DNA of 64,000 bases, taken from assembly GCF_009910705.1 (NCBI RefSeq), contig NZ_JAAAXJ010000001.1, forward strand, positions 62,001 to 126,000, written 5' to 3'. Below the pieces are notes generated by a model, which did not search any database, was not told the origin of the DNA, and was given only the letters and a program-made list of their open reading frames with translations. The DNA comes from Microvirga arsenatis (GTDB taxonomy: Bacteria > Pseudomonadota > Alphaproteobacteria > Rhizobiales > Beijerinckiaceae). Both the position numbers and the translations under genes were made by a program. Position 1 is the first letter of the stretch; each line of letters opens with the position of its first letter. This document shows positions 27,379 to 36,522 of this stretch, piece by piece.

Positions 27379-28737
27379 ATGCGCAGGCTCATTCTCGATC
27401 ATGCCCTCCTTGCCCGCGGCTGGGCCCGGAATGTCGGTCTCGACATCGAGGGCGGCACGATCGCCGCCGTGCACCCGGAGGCCCCGGCCGAGGGACGGGA
27501 GCGCGTCGCCGGAATCGCGCTGCCCGGATTGCCGAACCTCCACAGCCACACCTTCCAGCGCGGCATGGCGGGCCTTGCCGAGACGCGCGGGCCTCAAGGA
27601 GACAGCTTCTGGACCTGGCGGCAGGTGATGTACCGTTTCCTGGGCTCCCTCACGCCGGACGATGTGGAGGCCATCGCGGCCTTCGCCATGATGGAGATGC
27701 TGGAGGGCGGCTTCACCGCGCTCGCCGAGTTCCATTACCTCCATCACGAGGCGGAGGGCCGCCCCTATGCCGACATCGCGGAACTGTCGGGTCGTATCGC
27801 AGCAGCCGCGCACGAGACGGGCATGGGCCTGACGCTGCTGCCGGTGTTCTACGCGCAGGGCGGCTTCGGCGGGGCCGCGCCGACGGAAGGGCAGCGGCGC
27901 TTTATCAACGACGTCGAGAGTTATGCCCGCCTGCTCGAGGGTGCGCGGAAAGCCGTTGCCGGTCTTGACGATGCCGTTGTCGGCATCGCGCCTCACAGCC
28001 TGCGCGCGGTCACGCCCGAGAGCCTTCGCGCAGTCGTCGCGATGGCAGGCGAGGGGCCGATTCACATCCATATCGCCGAGCAGGTCAAGGAGGTGGAGGA
28101 TTGCCTCGCCTGGTCGGGCCAGCGCCCGGTCGCATGGCTGCTCGATCATGCGCCCGTCGACCGGCGCTGGTGCCTGATTCACGCCACCCATCTCGACACG
28201 CAGGAGGTGAAGGGCATCGCTGCAAGCGGGGCAGTGGCGGGCCTGTGCCCGATCACCGAGGCCAATCTCGGCGACGGCATCTTCGAAGGGGTCGATTATC
28301 TGTCAGCCGGTGGGCGTTTCGGCGTCGGATCCGATTCCAACATCGAGATCAGCGCGCCTGGGGAACTCAAGCAGTTCGAATACAGCCAGCGGCTCAAGCA
28401 CCGGGCCCGCAACGTTCTGGCCGAGCGGGAAGGGCAGTCGACTGGGCGCAGCCTCTACGAGAAGGCGCTGGCAGGCGGGGCGCAGGCGCTCGGCCGGCGG
28501 ATCGGCGCCATCGCCGAGGGGCATCGCGCCGACCTCGTCGTGCTCGATGCGGAGCATCCCGATCTTGCAACCGTGTCGGGCGACCGCTGGATCGATTCTT
28601 ACGCGTTCGTGGCCGGCAGGGCCGCCATCGATACGGTGTTCGCTGCGGGCAAGGCCGTGGTAAGGAGCGGCCGGCACGTGAACCGCGCGGCGATCCGCGC
28701 CCGCTACGCGCGCGCCATGGCCCGCATCCTGGCATGA
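27379..28737 (+). CDS. hutF: Formimidoylglutamate deiminase
   Basis: The product has about 452 residues from ATG 27379, placed eight bases after AAAGG; GTG 27370 is an alternative. Amidohydrolase features are LHSHTFQRGMAGLAE near residue 55, VGIAPHSLRAV, HIHIAEQVKEVEDC, LIHATHLD and GRFGVGSDSNIEISAPGELKQFEY. It converts formiminoglutamate to formylglutamate and ammonia, feeding HutG. It runs divergent from hutI and its stop overlaps the possible hutC start ATG 28734. Confidence 0.95.
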   Translation: MRRLILDHALLARGWARNVGLDIEGGTIAAVHPEAPAEGRERVAGIALPGLPNLHSHTFQRGMAGLAETRGPQGDSFWTWRQVMYRFLGSLTPDDVEAIAAFAMMEMLEGGFTALAEFHYLHHEAEGRPYADIAELSGRIAAAAHETGMGLTLLPVFYAQGGFGGAAPTEGQRRFINDVESYARLLEGARKAVAGLDDAVVGIAPHSLRAVTPESLRAVVAMAGEGPIHIHIAEQVKEVEDCLAWSGQRPVAWLLDHAPVDRRWCLIHATHLDTQEVKGIAASGAVAGLCPITEANLGDGIFEGVDYLSAGGRFGVGSDSNIEISAPGELKQFEYSQRLKHRARNVLAEREGQSTGRSLYEKALAGGAQALGRRIGAIAEGHRADLVVLDAEHPDLATVSGDRWIDSYAFVAGRAAIDTVFAAGKAVVRSGRHVNRAAIRARYARAMARILA

Positions 28738-28754
28738 AGGAGGATCCCGCCGGC

Positions 28755-29459
28755 ATGAAACATCTGCACCAGCGCATCCGCGACGACATCGAGGCCAGGA
28801 TCATGTCCGGCGAATGGGCGCCGGGGCACCGCATCCCGTTCGAGCATGAGCTGATGGCGGAATACGGCTGCTCGCGCATGACCGTGAACAAGGTGCTCTC
28901 GACGCTCGCCGCCAACGGCCTCATCACGCGCCGGCGCCGCGCGGGCACGGTCGTGGCGGAGCCGAGCAGCCAGCAGGCGGTGCTGCAGATCCAGGATTTT
29001 GCCCTGGAGGCCGCGCGTGCCGGCGTCGAGTATCGCTTCAAGATCCTGAGCCGCTCCGTCGAGCCCATCGACGTCGCCGCCGCGCAGCGCACCGGCCTGC
29101 CGGCGGGCACGCAGATGCTCTGCCTCTCGACCCTGCATGTGATGGACAATGTGCCCCAGGCCTTCGAGCAGCGCCTGATCAACCTCGCCACCGTGCCGGA
29201 GGCGGGCACGGAGCCGTTCAAGGACGATCCGCCGGGCACGTGGCTTCTGCGCCGCGTGCCTTGGACGGATGCGGAGCATATCGTGCGCGCCGTCAACGCG
29301 GACGGCACCATGGCGAAGCGGCTCCAGATCCAGTCGGGCGCGGCCTGTCTCGTGCTGGAGCGGCGCACCTGGCAGGCAGGCGCCTTCGTCACCGAGGCGC
29401 GGATCACCTATCCCGGCGACCGGCACCAGCTCGTCGGGCGCTTCTCGCCGGTCGCATGA
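28755..29459 (+). CDS. hutC: Histidine-utilisation repressor HutC (GntR family)
   Basis: The product has about 234 residues from ATG 28755, preceded by AAGGAGGA; ATG 28734, which overlaps the hutF stop, is the other candidate. The winged helix is IRDDIEARIMSGEWAPGHRIPFEHELMAEYGCSRMTVNKVLSTLAANGLITRRRRAGTVV. The UTRA effector domain follows (VLQIQDF, PAGTQMLCLSTLHVMDNVPQAFEQRLIN, LERRTW, ARITYPGDRHQLVGRF). HutC releases DNA on binding urocanate. The three palindromes at 21.34 and 27.27 kb are its probable targets. Confidence 0.94.
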   Translation: MKHLHQRIRDDIEARIMSGEWAPGHRIPFEHELMAEYGCSRMTVNKVLSTLAANGLITRRRRAGTVVAEPSSQQAVLQIQDFALEAARAGVEYRFKILSRSVEPIDVAAAQRTGLPAGTQMLCLSTLHVMDNVPQAFEQRLINLATVPEAGTEPFKDDPPGTWLLRRVPWTDAEHIVRAVNADGTMAKRLQIQSGAACLVLERRTWQAGAFVTEARITYPGDRHQLVGRFSPVA

Positions 29460-29506
29460 CGACGCGCAGCGGCGATCCGGGATCGCGTGCAGGAGAGGGC
29501 GCAGGC

Positions 29507-29539
29507 CACCCTCTCCCGCTGCGGGGAGAGGGCGAGGTG
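29507..29539. repeat. Palindromic CCCTCTCCC/GGGAGAGGG element
   Basis: A nine-base perfect stem with a six-base loop is extended by CACC/GGTG outer arms. Elements of this sequence type are dispersed between genes in many GC-rich proteobacteria. It follows hutC and could end its transcript, though no U tract is present. Part of the stem sequence also appears at 29492-29499. Confidence 0.6.
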
Positions 29540-29553
29540 CGGGTAGGTGCAAT

Positions 29554-29597
29554 GTTCTCACTTTGTTCTTGACTTCGGCTGCAAGCTGGGCTATATC
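29554..29597 (+). promoter_or_regulatory. Predicted LexA-controlled sigma70 promoter
   Basis: GTTC-N7-GTTC (29554-29568), the direct-repeat SOS box of Alphaproteobacteria, abuts TTGACT (29569-29574), which is followed after exactly 17 bases by TATATC (29592-29597). Transcription would start near 29604 and run into DNA that encodes no recognisable protein. The precise abutment makes chance less likely, but binding is untested. Confidence 0.6.
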
Positions 29598-29603
29598 ATG
29601 GCT

Positions 29604-29860
29604 CATCCTCGTCCGGTGAGGGGCGCGCTCGCGAGGCGTCGCAGATGCGGGACGGGGCGCGGTCCCGCCGCAGGTCTCGCACGCCTGTGGTCGCGGGAGG
29701 CCGATCCTGGCTTGTTCCAGGTCCGCCTGAAAAGAACCGCGCGTGACGAGCAGTCCGGCTCTCACACTCACCACCATCACCCATCGAGCCGGGCTGCCCC
29801 AAGCGCCACCCTCGAGCAACCCTGACGGCCCGCAGCTCACGCTGCGGGCCCGAAGGCGCT
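29604..29860 (+). ncRNA. Candidate structured RNA, possibly SOS-regulated
   Basis: The segment lies between convergent gene ends and folds densely. CTCGTC (29608) pairs with GACGAG (29745) and encloses two arms: AGGCGT/ACGCCT with inner GCGGGAC/GTCCCGC, and AGGC/GCCT with inner CCTGG/CCAGG. Next comes GCAG-CCGGCTC / GAGCCGG-CTGC with a C/A-rich 24-base loop. A last stem, AGCGCC/GGCGCT, holds GGCCCGCAGC/GCTGCGGGCC. I recognise no known RNA family (no RNase P, SRP, 6S or tmRNA marks). The 75-codon ATG frame from 29598 would begin upstream of the expected start site. Confidence 0.45.
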
Positions 29861-29963
29861 GGCTCTGTGACAAGAGAAACGAGCCGCGACCCTCCCGCAT
29901 GGAAGCCAAGGAGGCCGTGAAGCTCTGTGCCCCATGCAGTCGGGATCGCGGCTTCGACAACCT

Positions 29964-31124
29964 TTATGCGAGCGCGGAGCGCAGATCCTCGATCAGGTCG
30001 TCCGCATCCTCGATGCCGACCGAGAGGCGCACGAGGCCGTCGTCGATGCCGAGTTCGGCCCGCACCTCCGGAGGCACCGAAGCGTGCGTCATGATCGCCG
30101 GATGCTCGATGAGGCTCTCGACGCCGCCCAGGCTCTCCGCCAGCGTGAAGAGCTGGCAGCGTTCCAGGAAGCGCGTCGCGCCGTCGAGCCCGCCCTTGAT
30201 GCGGGCGGTGATGATGCCGCCGAAGCCGCGCATCTGGCGCTTGGCCAATTCGTGCTGCGGATGCGAGGCGAGACCCGGATAGATCACGCCGTCCACGCCT
30301 GAATGGGACTCCAGAAACTGCGCAATCTTGAGCGCCGAGGTGCAGTGCCGCTCCATGCGCAGCGAGAGGGTCTTGAGACCGCGCAGGGCCAGGAAGCTGT
30401 CGAAGGGACCGGAGACGGAGCCGACCGCGTTCTGCAGGAACGCGATCTTCTCGCGAATCTCCTGGTTCTGGCCCACGACGACCACGCCGCCCACCATGTC
30501 GGAATGACCGTTCAGGTACTTCGTGGTGGAATGCACCACGATGTCGAAGCCGAATTCGAGCGGGCGCTGCACATAAGGGCTGGCGAAGGTGTTGTCGGCC
30601 ACGAGCCAGGTGCCATGCCCGCGCGTCGCCGCAGCAATGGCCTCGAGATCGGCGAGCTTCAGGAGCGGGTTCGTCGGCGTCTCGACCCAGACGAGCTTCG
30701 TGTTGGGGCGCAAGGCCGCCTTCACGGCATCGGCATCGCCGAGATCCACATAGGTGATGTCGAGCCCCGCCGATTTCCGGCGCACGCGCTCGAACAGGCG
30801 GCGCGTGCCGCCATAGAGGTCGTCCGAGGCGACGATGTGCGAGCCGTGCTCCAGCATGTCGAGCACGGTGGCGCTCGCTGCAAGTCCCGACGAGAAGGCG
30901 AAGGCGGCCGAGCCCCCTTCGAGATCCGCGATGCAGCGCTCGAAGGCCATGCGGGTCGGGTTCTGCGAGCGGGCATATTCGAAGCCCTTGTGCACGCCGG
31001 GGCTCTCCTGCGCGAAGGTGGAGGTGGCGTAGATCGGCATCATCACCGCGCCGGTGGTGGGATCCGGCGACTGGCCCGCATGAATGCAGCGGGTGGCGAA
31101 ATCGAGCTGGTTGCGGACGGTCAT
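29964..31124 (-). CDS. Cystathionine gamma-lyase/synthase-type PLP enzyme
   Basis: The product has 386 residues of the Cys/Met metabolism PLP family. Marks are TRCIHAGQSPDPTTGAVMMPIY at the start, FEYARSQNPTR, AFAFSSGLAA, VWVETPTNPLL, the PLP lysine in HSTTKYLNGHSD near residue 200, and the SLGGVESLIEHPAIMTHA end motif. Translational overlap with the CBS gene argues for gamma-lyase action (cystathionine to cysteine, 2-oxobutyrate and ammonia) in reverse transsulfuration. Sequence alone does not fully exclude gamma-synthase. Confidence 0.88.
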   Translation of the reverse strand: MTVRNQLDFATRCIHAGQSPDPTTGAVMMPIYATSTFAQESPGVHKGFEYARSQNPTRMAFERCIADLEGGSAAFAFSSGLAASATVLDMLEHGSHIVASDDLYGGTRRLFERVRRKSAGLDITYVDLGDADAVKAALRPNTKLVWVETPTNPLLKLADLEAIAAATRGHGTWLVADNTFASPYVQRPLEFGFDIVVHSTTKYLNGHSDMVGGVVVVGQNQEIREKIAFLQNAVGSVSGPFDSFLALRGLKTLSLRMERHCTSALKIAQFLESHSGVDGVIYPGLASHPQHELAKRQMRGFGGIITARIKGGLDGATRFLERCQLFTLAESLGGVESLIEHPAIMTHASVPPEVRAELGIDDGLVRLSVGIEDADDLIEDLRSALA

Positions 31125-32497
31125 TGGGGCTGGATCCGGAAGAAGTTGATGAGATCGATGCGGGTGGCGAGGCCCACGAAGGCGTCGCCATCCACGATCA
31201 CCGGCACGAGGCCGGCGGCGAAGAGGGGCAGAAGCTCCCGGACGGGAGCATCGGCGGCGATGGTCTTGAGGCGCGTCACCATCACGTCGCGCACCGGCTT
31301 GTCGAACACGCCCTGGGGCGCGCCCTCGTTCGCCACCAGCGCATCGAGGATGTCGCTTTCGTCGATCAGCCCGACCACGCGGCCGTTCTCGATCACGGGC
31401 AGCTGCGAGATGTCCGACGAGCGCATACGGGCGAAGGCCGAGCGCAGGGTCTCGCCCGGCGAGACGAAGACGGTGGCGCCCTCGCCGAAGGGATTGATCA
31501 CCACGTCGCGGGCCGTGCCGGTGACCTTGCGGTCGAGCCAGCCCTCCTGCGCGATGAAGGCATCGTTGAACACCTTCGACAGGTACTTGGCGCCCGTATC
31601 GCAGACGAGGGTGACGACCCGCTTTGGCTCGGTCTGCTCGCGGCAGTAGCGGAGAGCCGCCGCCAGCAGCGTGCCGGAGGAGGAGCCTGCCAGGATTCCT
31701 TCCTTGCGCAGGAGCTCGCGGGCTGCCGAGAAGCTCTCCTTGTCGGTGATGGAATAGGCCTTCTTGACCAGGGAGAGATCGCAGTTCGGCGGCACGAAGT
31801 CCTCGCCGATGCCTTCGACAGCCCAGGAACCGGCCTCGGTCATCTGCCCGGTCTCCACCAGCGGCGCGAGGATCGAGCCCGCCGGATCGGCCAGCACCAT
31901 GGCGGTTTTCGGCGAGGCCTTCCTGAGGAAGCGCCCGACGCCGGTGAGCGTGCCGCCGGATCCGACGCCGACCACGACCGCGTCCACATCCCCATCCATC
32001 CCGCCCAGGATCTCGGGGCCGGTGCTCGCTTCATGGGCGGCCGGGTTGGCGGGGTTCTCGAACTGGTTGATGTAGACGGCGCCCGGCGTCCTGCGGGCGA
32101 TCTCCTGGGCGAGGTCCTGATAATAGTCCGGGTGACCCTTGCCCACGTCGGAGCGGGTGATCACCACCTCTGCGCCCAGAGCCTTGGCGTGGAGCACCTT
32201 TTCCCGGGACATCTTGTCCGGCACCACGAGGAGGGTGCGGTAGCCCTTGCTCGCGCCGACCAGCGCCAGCCCGACGCCGGTGTTGCCGGCCGTCGCCTCG
32301 ACGATGGTGCCGCCGGGCTTCAGCCGACCATCGGCTTCCGCCGCCTCGATCATGGCGCGGGCTGGGCGGTCCTTGATGGAGCCGCTGGGATTGGCGCTCT
32401 CCAGCTTGAGGAAGAGCCTGCAGGGACCGGCATCGAGATGCGTCACCTCCACGAGAGGGGTCCTTCCGATCAGGTCCAGAGCTCCATGAGCCGCCAT
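31121..32497 (-). CDS. cbs: Cystathionine beta-synthase with tandem CBS domains
   Basis: The product has 458 residues. The PLP fold-type II catalytic part (1-320) has the lysine in NPSGSIKDRPARAMI near residue 42, ATAGNTGVGLALVG, and the phosphate loop VGVGSGGTLTGVGRF. The C-terminal part (about 330-458) has two CBS motifs, DISQLPVIENGRVVGLIDESDIL and PVIVDGDAFVGLATRIDLINFF. The enzyme joins homocysteine and serine; lack of an N-terminal heme part is usual in bacteria. The stop overlaps the next gene's ATG, forming a two-gene cysteine-from-homocysteine operon. Confidence 0.93.
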   Translation of the reverse strand: MAAHGALDLIGRTPLVEVTHLDAGPCRLFLKLESANPSGSIKDRPARAMIEAAEADGRLKPGGTIVEATAGNTGVGLALVGASKGYRTLLVVPDKMSREKVLHAKALGAEVVITRSDVGKGHPDYYQDLAQEIARRTPGAVYINQFENPANPAAHEASTGPEILGGMDGDVDAVVVGVGSGGTLTGVGRFLRKASPKTAMVLADPAGSILAPLVETGQMTEAGSWAVEGIGEDFVPPNCDLSLVKKAYSITDKESFSAARELLRKEGILAGSSSGTLLAAALRYCREQTEPKRVVTLVCDTGAKYLSKVFNDAFIAQEGWLDRKVTGTARDVVINPFGEGATVFVSPGETLRSAFARMRSSDISQLPVIENGRVVGLIDESDILDALVANEGAPQGVFDKPVRDVMVTRLKTIAADAPVRELLPLFAAGLVPVIVDGDAFVGLATRIDLINFFRIQPQ

Positions 32498-32634
32498 TTC
32501 ACGTCTTTCTTATGTTTAATCTAGAGCGTTGGCTATTGCATATGTAGAATTTTCTTCTCCTTATAGCTGCCGACGTGAATTGTCACCTGGCTCAGCGATC
32601 ACTCAACTGCGATCCGCACCCTAGGGTCCCGAAG

Positions 32635-32661
32635 AAAAAGCCCCGCCTTTTAGGGCGGGGC
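32635..32661 (-). terminator. Intrinsic terminator of AlgE-like gene
   Basis: Read on the minus strand, GCCCCGCC, a six-base loop and GGCGGGGC are followed by TTTTT and CTTC. It lies about 25 bases after the stop at 32687. An almost identical hairpin, without the U tract, follows the paralogue at 36134-36155. Confidence 0.85.
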
Positions 32662-33028
32662 ACGGTGCTGTGTGGGGTGAGGGATGTCAGACGATGAGGA
32701 AGTCCTTGAAGGTGAGCTTCAGGTTCTTGCCGAGCTGGGCGAACTCCACCGCCTGGCGGGCGCCGGAGCCGTCCGCATCGTAGGACAGCACGCCGGTGGT
32801 CTTGTTGTAGATCAGGTAGTCGTCGCGCTCGCGCGCCCGGCTGCCGATCACGAAGAACTCGCTGTTGAGCTCGGCCGGAGCGGCGAGGCTGCCGGCGCCG
32901 AGCTTCCGGAAGATGGCGTTGTCGAGCCACAGGCTGTCGGCTGCGACGCTGAAGTCGACGATCCGGTCGAAGCTCACCGCCCGGTCGGTGCTGGCGCTGC
33001 CCAGCCGCGCGTTGAACACGAAGGCATC
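32640..33028 (-). repeat. 389-bp duplicated block, copy 1
   Basis: Identical to 36134-36522 except one base in the terminator loop (A at 32652, G at 36146), as far as I can align by eye. It covers about 114 C-terminal codons of the 1013-aa protein plus the noncoding tail and hairpin. Upstream of 33028 the two genes diverge at once. Confidence 0.9.
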
Positions 33029-35728
33029 CAGGCCCCCGCGACCATACAGGGTGTCATTGCCGGACCCGCCGAAGACTGTGTCGTTGCCCGCACCGCCTCC
33101 GACGGTATCGGAACCCGTGCCTCCATGGACCCAATCATCCCCGTCGCTGCCCGCAACCCGGTCGTTGCCGCTATCGCCTAAGACACGGTCGTTGCCGGCC
33201 CCGCCGTCCACGCTGTCGTTGCCGGCCCCGCCGGATACCCGGTCATTGCCCGAATGGCCGTTCAAGCGGTCGTGCCCCGAATTGCCGTAGAGACTATCGT
33301 TGCCACCGAAGCCCCTGATGACGTCGTGACCGCCCATGCCTTTGATGATGTTGTCGGCACCGCTGCCATTGAGGATTTCGGAACGGTTCGTGCCCGTCCG
33401 ACTCGACACGATCGGGGAAGGGGCGGGGGCAGGCTGATTGCCGGGTTGTGCGCCGCCCGAGCCGCCACCTGGATTGCCCGGATCTGGCGGAGTGGTCGGC
33501 TCCCATGTGTCGCCGACGAGACGCCCGTCGGCGAACTGCAGGATCTCGATTCCCCTGAGCGCATCGGTGCCGGAGGTGCCGCCGGTGATGGTGCGGTCGG
33601 AAAGCGTGCCGGTGATCGCATAATCGGCCCGATTGCCGGCATACACCGCCGTATCCGTGCCGATGCCGCCGTCCAGGGTGTCGTTGCCCAAGCCTCCATC
33701 GAGGGTGTCGTTGCCATCCGCGCCTGTGAGCTTGTTGGCCTGGTCGTTGCCCAGGATGGTGTTGTCCAGGGCGTTGCCGGTTCCGTTGAGGGCTGCCCCG
33801 AGGAGAGTCAGGTTCTCGACGTTCTGCGCCAGGACGTGGGAAATGGTGCTGACAACACGGTCGAGTCCCTCATCGGCATTCTCGACAACGACATCCCCGG
33901 TATTGTTCACGAAATACGTATCGTCGCCGGCCCCGCCGATCATGCGGTCTGCGCCCGCCAAGCCGTCGAGGACGTTGGCGCCCGAGTTGCCGGTCAGCAC
34001 GTTCGCGGACGCGTTGCCGGTGGCGTTGATGTTGGCCGATCCCAGAAGGGTGAGGTTCTCGACATCCTGCGTGAGGGTATAGCTGATGGTGCTGTTGACC
34101 GTGTCCACGCCGCCGGCGCCGAGGTTCTCCTTTTCGATGACCACATCGCCCGTCGAGTCGATGTAATAGGTGTCGTTGCCGTCGCCGCCCTGGAGCTCGT
34201 CGTCGCCACCGCCGCCATCGAGAGTGTCGCTGCCGCCGAGGCCCTTCAGCTCGTTTCGTGCGCCATTGCCGAAGAGCTTGTTCGCGAGTTCGTTGCCGGT
34301 GCCGTTGATGACGGCGGTCCCCGTCAGGGTCAGGTTCTCGACATTGGGGCCGAGGATAAACTTGATCGACGAGAAGACGTGGTCGGTGCCTGCGCCGGCA
34401 TCCTCGATCACCACGTCGCTCGTATGATTGACGGTATAGGTGTCGTCGCCGCCGAGGCCCTTCATCTCGTCGCCGTCGGGCGTGCCGACCAGGTTGTCGG
34501 CGCCGCTCGTGCCGACGACGGGGTTGAGATAACCGGGAACGGACACGAAGCCGGACACCATGCCGTAGATCGTATTGGCGTCCAGGAAGGTGCCTGTCGG
34601 CCCGCCGTCGTCATTGGTCGGCTCTTCCCGGATGCCGTAGCGCGACCGGATCGCACCGTCGGCGTAGATCGTGTTGTTGGTGATCCGCGTGTTCAGCGAG
34701 TAGTAGGTCAGCTGGGAATAATCGTCGTCGAAGCGCAGGCGGATGTTGATCTCGTCGTAGACGCCATTGGCCTCCTGCGAATTGTTGTAGACGCGGCTCG
34801 AGTCGACGGTGACGTCCTTCGAGCCTTCGATCCTCACGCCCTGGCGCTCGTTTCCATAGATCCAGGCGCCTTTGATGAGGATCCTTTCCGAGAGCTTGAC
34901 GAGAATGCCTTCCTTGCCGTTGTTGTAGTATTGGCCTCCGATGATCTCGACGTCCGAAACCCAGGGGATGATTGTCGAGCCCACAGGAGGGATGTTCCCG
35001 CGCTGGATGGTAAGGCCGGCTCCGCCCGCCAGCTGCCCCTGATACAGGTATCTGTAGCCGTTGTCGTAGGCGAGGTTGTCCTGCAGCTTAAGGCCCTTGG
35101 TCTCGTTCTGGATGTTGAAGCCGTGACGGTCGTTGTTGTAGGCCTTGTTGTTGATGTAGACGCCGCCGCGGACCGCATCGGCGACGAATCCGTCGAGGCC
35201 GTTGTTGTGCGCGGTGCTGTTCTTGATCACCATGTTGTAGGTGACTTCATGGGGGTTGAGGCCGTAGGCGGTGCAGTTCCTGACCTCGACCCCGTCGATG
35301 GTGATGTTCTTCTGGATGCGCCCGCTGCCGTCTTCTTTGACGCCGCAGATGAAGCCGGCTTGGTGGTCCGTGTTGTTGGCGCGGTTGCCGTCGATGATGA
35401 GGTTCGAAACCGTGACGTTCTCGACCGTTTCCAGCTTCGTGCGCACGATGCCGTTGATCCTGGCATCGAAGTGGTTCTCAAGCTTGACGATAGACTCCCG
35501 CGTGCCCGAGCCCGTCAGCTCGATGCCTGAGGGGAGTTCGATAGCGCCCTTGGAGGGATTGGTCTTGTCGCCGGTGACAACATAGGTGCCCTTGGCAAGC
35601 TGAACCTTGACTGGAGTCTTCGTAGGATCAGCGAGATAGGCTTCATAAGCCTTCTGAATGGCGTTGTTGATGGCCGCCGTATCTTGCTTTGCCTTGCCGG
35701 TGGGCCCTTTGACAAAAATAGTGGCCAT
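32687..35728 (-). CDS. AlgE-like mannuronan C5-epimerase homologue with RTX repeats, catalytic Asp replaced
   Basis: The product has 1013 residues. Residues 1-400 form a right-handed beta-helix like AlgE epimerases ([57 protein letters not shown]). The AlgE active-site motif YGFDPHE reads YGLNPHE (Y155, N158, H160); the second Asp (D184) is kept. Residues about 410-680 hold three VENLTLxG-type beta segments with GGxGxD repeats, then an RTX block (about 790-900) and a C-terminal secretion domain ending KDFLIV. It is presumably exported by type I secretion. The D-to-N change suggests lost or altered epimerase activity while glycan binding could remain. The ribosome site is AAGGA. Confidence 0.87.
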   Translation of the reverse strand: MATIFVKGPTGKAKQDTAAINNAIQKAYEAYLADPTKTPVKVQLAKGTYVVTGDKTNPSKGAIELPSGIELTGSGTRESIVKLENHFDARINGIVRTKLETVENVTVSNLIIDGNRANNTDHQAGFICGVKEDGSGRIQKNITIDGVEVRNCTAYGLNPHEVTYNMVIKNSTAHNNGLDGFVADAVRGGVYINNKAYNNDRHGFNIQNETKGLKLQDNLAYDNGYRYLYQGQLAGGAGLTIQRGNIPPVGSTIIPWVSDVEIIGGQYYNNGKEGILVKLSERILIKGAWIYGNERQGVRIEGSKDVTVDSSRVYNNSQEANGVYDEINIRLRFDDDYSQLTYYSLNTRITNNTIYADGAIRSRYGIREEPTNDDGGPTGTFLDANTIYGMVSGFVSVPGYLNPVVGTSGADNLVGTPDGDEMKGLGGDDTYTVNHTSDVVIEDAGAGTDHVFSSIKFILGPNVENLTLTGTAVINGTGNELANKLFGNGARNELKGLGGSDTLDGGGGDDELQGGDGNDTYYIDSTGDVVIEKENLGAGGVDTVNSTISYTLTQDVENLTLLGSANINATGNASANVLTGNSGANVLDGLAGADRMIGGAGDDTYFVNNTGDVVVENADEGLDRVVSTISHVLAQNVENLTLLGAALNGTGNALDNTILGNDQANKLTGADGNDTLDGGLGNDTLDGGIGTDTAVYAGNRADYAITGTLSDRTITGGTSGTDALRGIEILQFADGRLVGDTWEPTTPPDPGNPGGGSGGAQPGNQPAPAPSPIVSSRTGTNRSEILNGSGADNIIKGMGGHDVIRGFGGNDSLYGNSGHDRLNGHSGNDRVSGGAGNDSVDGGAGNDRVLGDSGNDRVAGSDGDDWVHGGTGSDTVGGGAGNDTVFGGSGNDTLYGRGGLDAFVFNARLGSASTDRAVSFDRIVDFSVAADSLWLDNAIFRKLGAGSLAAPAELNSEFFVIGSRARERDDYLIYNKTTGVLSYDADGSGARQAVEFAQLGKNLKLTFKDFLIV

Positions 35729-36133
35729 TCTCGAAATCCTTACGAGTAGACCCGGCTCGGGACACCAGCTGGGGCTTGGATGCTCGAACGAGGGGGAGTG
35801 GCGATCGGCAGAGATGACGAGCCGCCGCGATATTGCGGTGGCGCATCAGCTGGAAAAGAATCCATATTCGTCAGACGCGATGTGCTCGAGGGCGCTTCTT
35901 CACCCAGCATGCGAGATCCTGCACGAGCCGAGGTGCAGGCGTGGAGGTGATCTGATAAGCAATGCGGCATCGATGATTCAGCGTTGTCTCGGACGTTCAA
36001 GATTGGGATTCTACGATCAGCGAGACGAATGGATATTATCTACTCAAGGTATGGCGCGGTTTATTGAGGGGTAACCACTCGGAAGCTTGGCTTTCCCTCC
36101 CGTTGTACTTCATCGCGCGCCAGTAACAGAAGT
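35729..36133. other. Intergenic region between tandem AlgE-like genes
   Basis: About 400 bases without a credible gene. It is AT-richer than the flanking genes and should hold the promoter of the 1013-aa gene on the minus strand. I see no clear -35/-10 pair or operator. Confidence 0.5.
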
Positions 36134-36522
36134 GCCCCGCCTTTTGGGGCGGGGCACGGTGCTGTGTGGGGTGAGGGATGTCAGACGATGAGGAAGTCCT
36201 TGAAGGTGAGCTTCAGGTTCTTGCCGAGCTGGGCGAACTCCACCGCCTGGCGGGCGCCGGAGCCGTCCGCATCGTAGGACAGCACGCCGGTGGTCTTGTT
36301 GTAGATCAGGTAGTCGTCGCGCTCGCGCGCCCGGCTGCCGATCACGAAGAACTCGCTGTTGAGCTCGGCCGGAGCGGCGAGGCTGCCGGCGCCGAGCTTC
36401 CGGAAGATGGCGTTGTCGAGCCACAGGCTGTCGGCTGCGACGCTGAAGTCGACGATCCGGTCGAAGCTCACCGCCCGGTCGGTGCTGGCGCTGCCCAGCC
36501 GCGCGTTGAACACGAAGGCATC
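36134..36522 (-). repeat. 389-bp duplicated block, copy 2
   Basis: Partner of 32640-33028. It includes the 3' end of the 998-aa gene, the stop and the hairpin GCCCCGCC/GGCGGGGC at 36134-36155, but not the following A tract, so this copy lacks a full terminator. Confidence 0.9.

Noticed and set aside
29743-29825. GTG frame with ALTLTTITHR, similar in style to a Thr/Ile/Leu attenuator leader
   Set aside because: No amino-acid biosynthesis gene follows on the plus strand; the next gene lies on the opposite strand.
33254-35530. Plus-strand frame of 758 codons
   Set aside because: It is the complement of the GC-biased AlgE-like/RTX gene; its Val/Asp/Ala-rich translation has no domain. The frame at 37816-39198 is rejected for the same reason.
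9484-36046. Shared 12-mer CTTGAGTAGATA upstream of polysaccharide genes (near 9490 and 36040)
   Set aside because: Hundreds of repeated 12-mers are expected by chance in 64 kb, and spacing to the genes differs.
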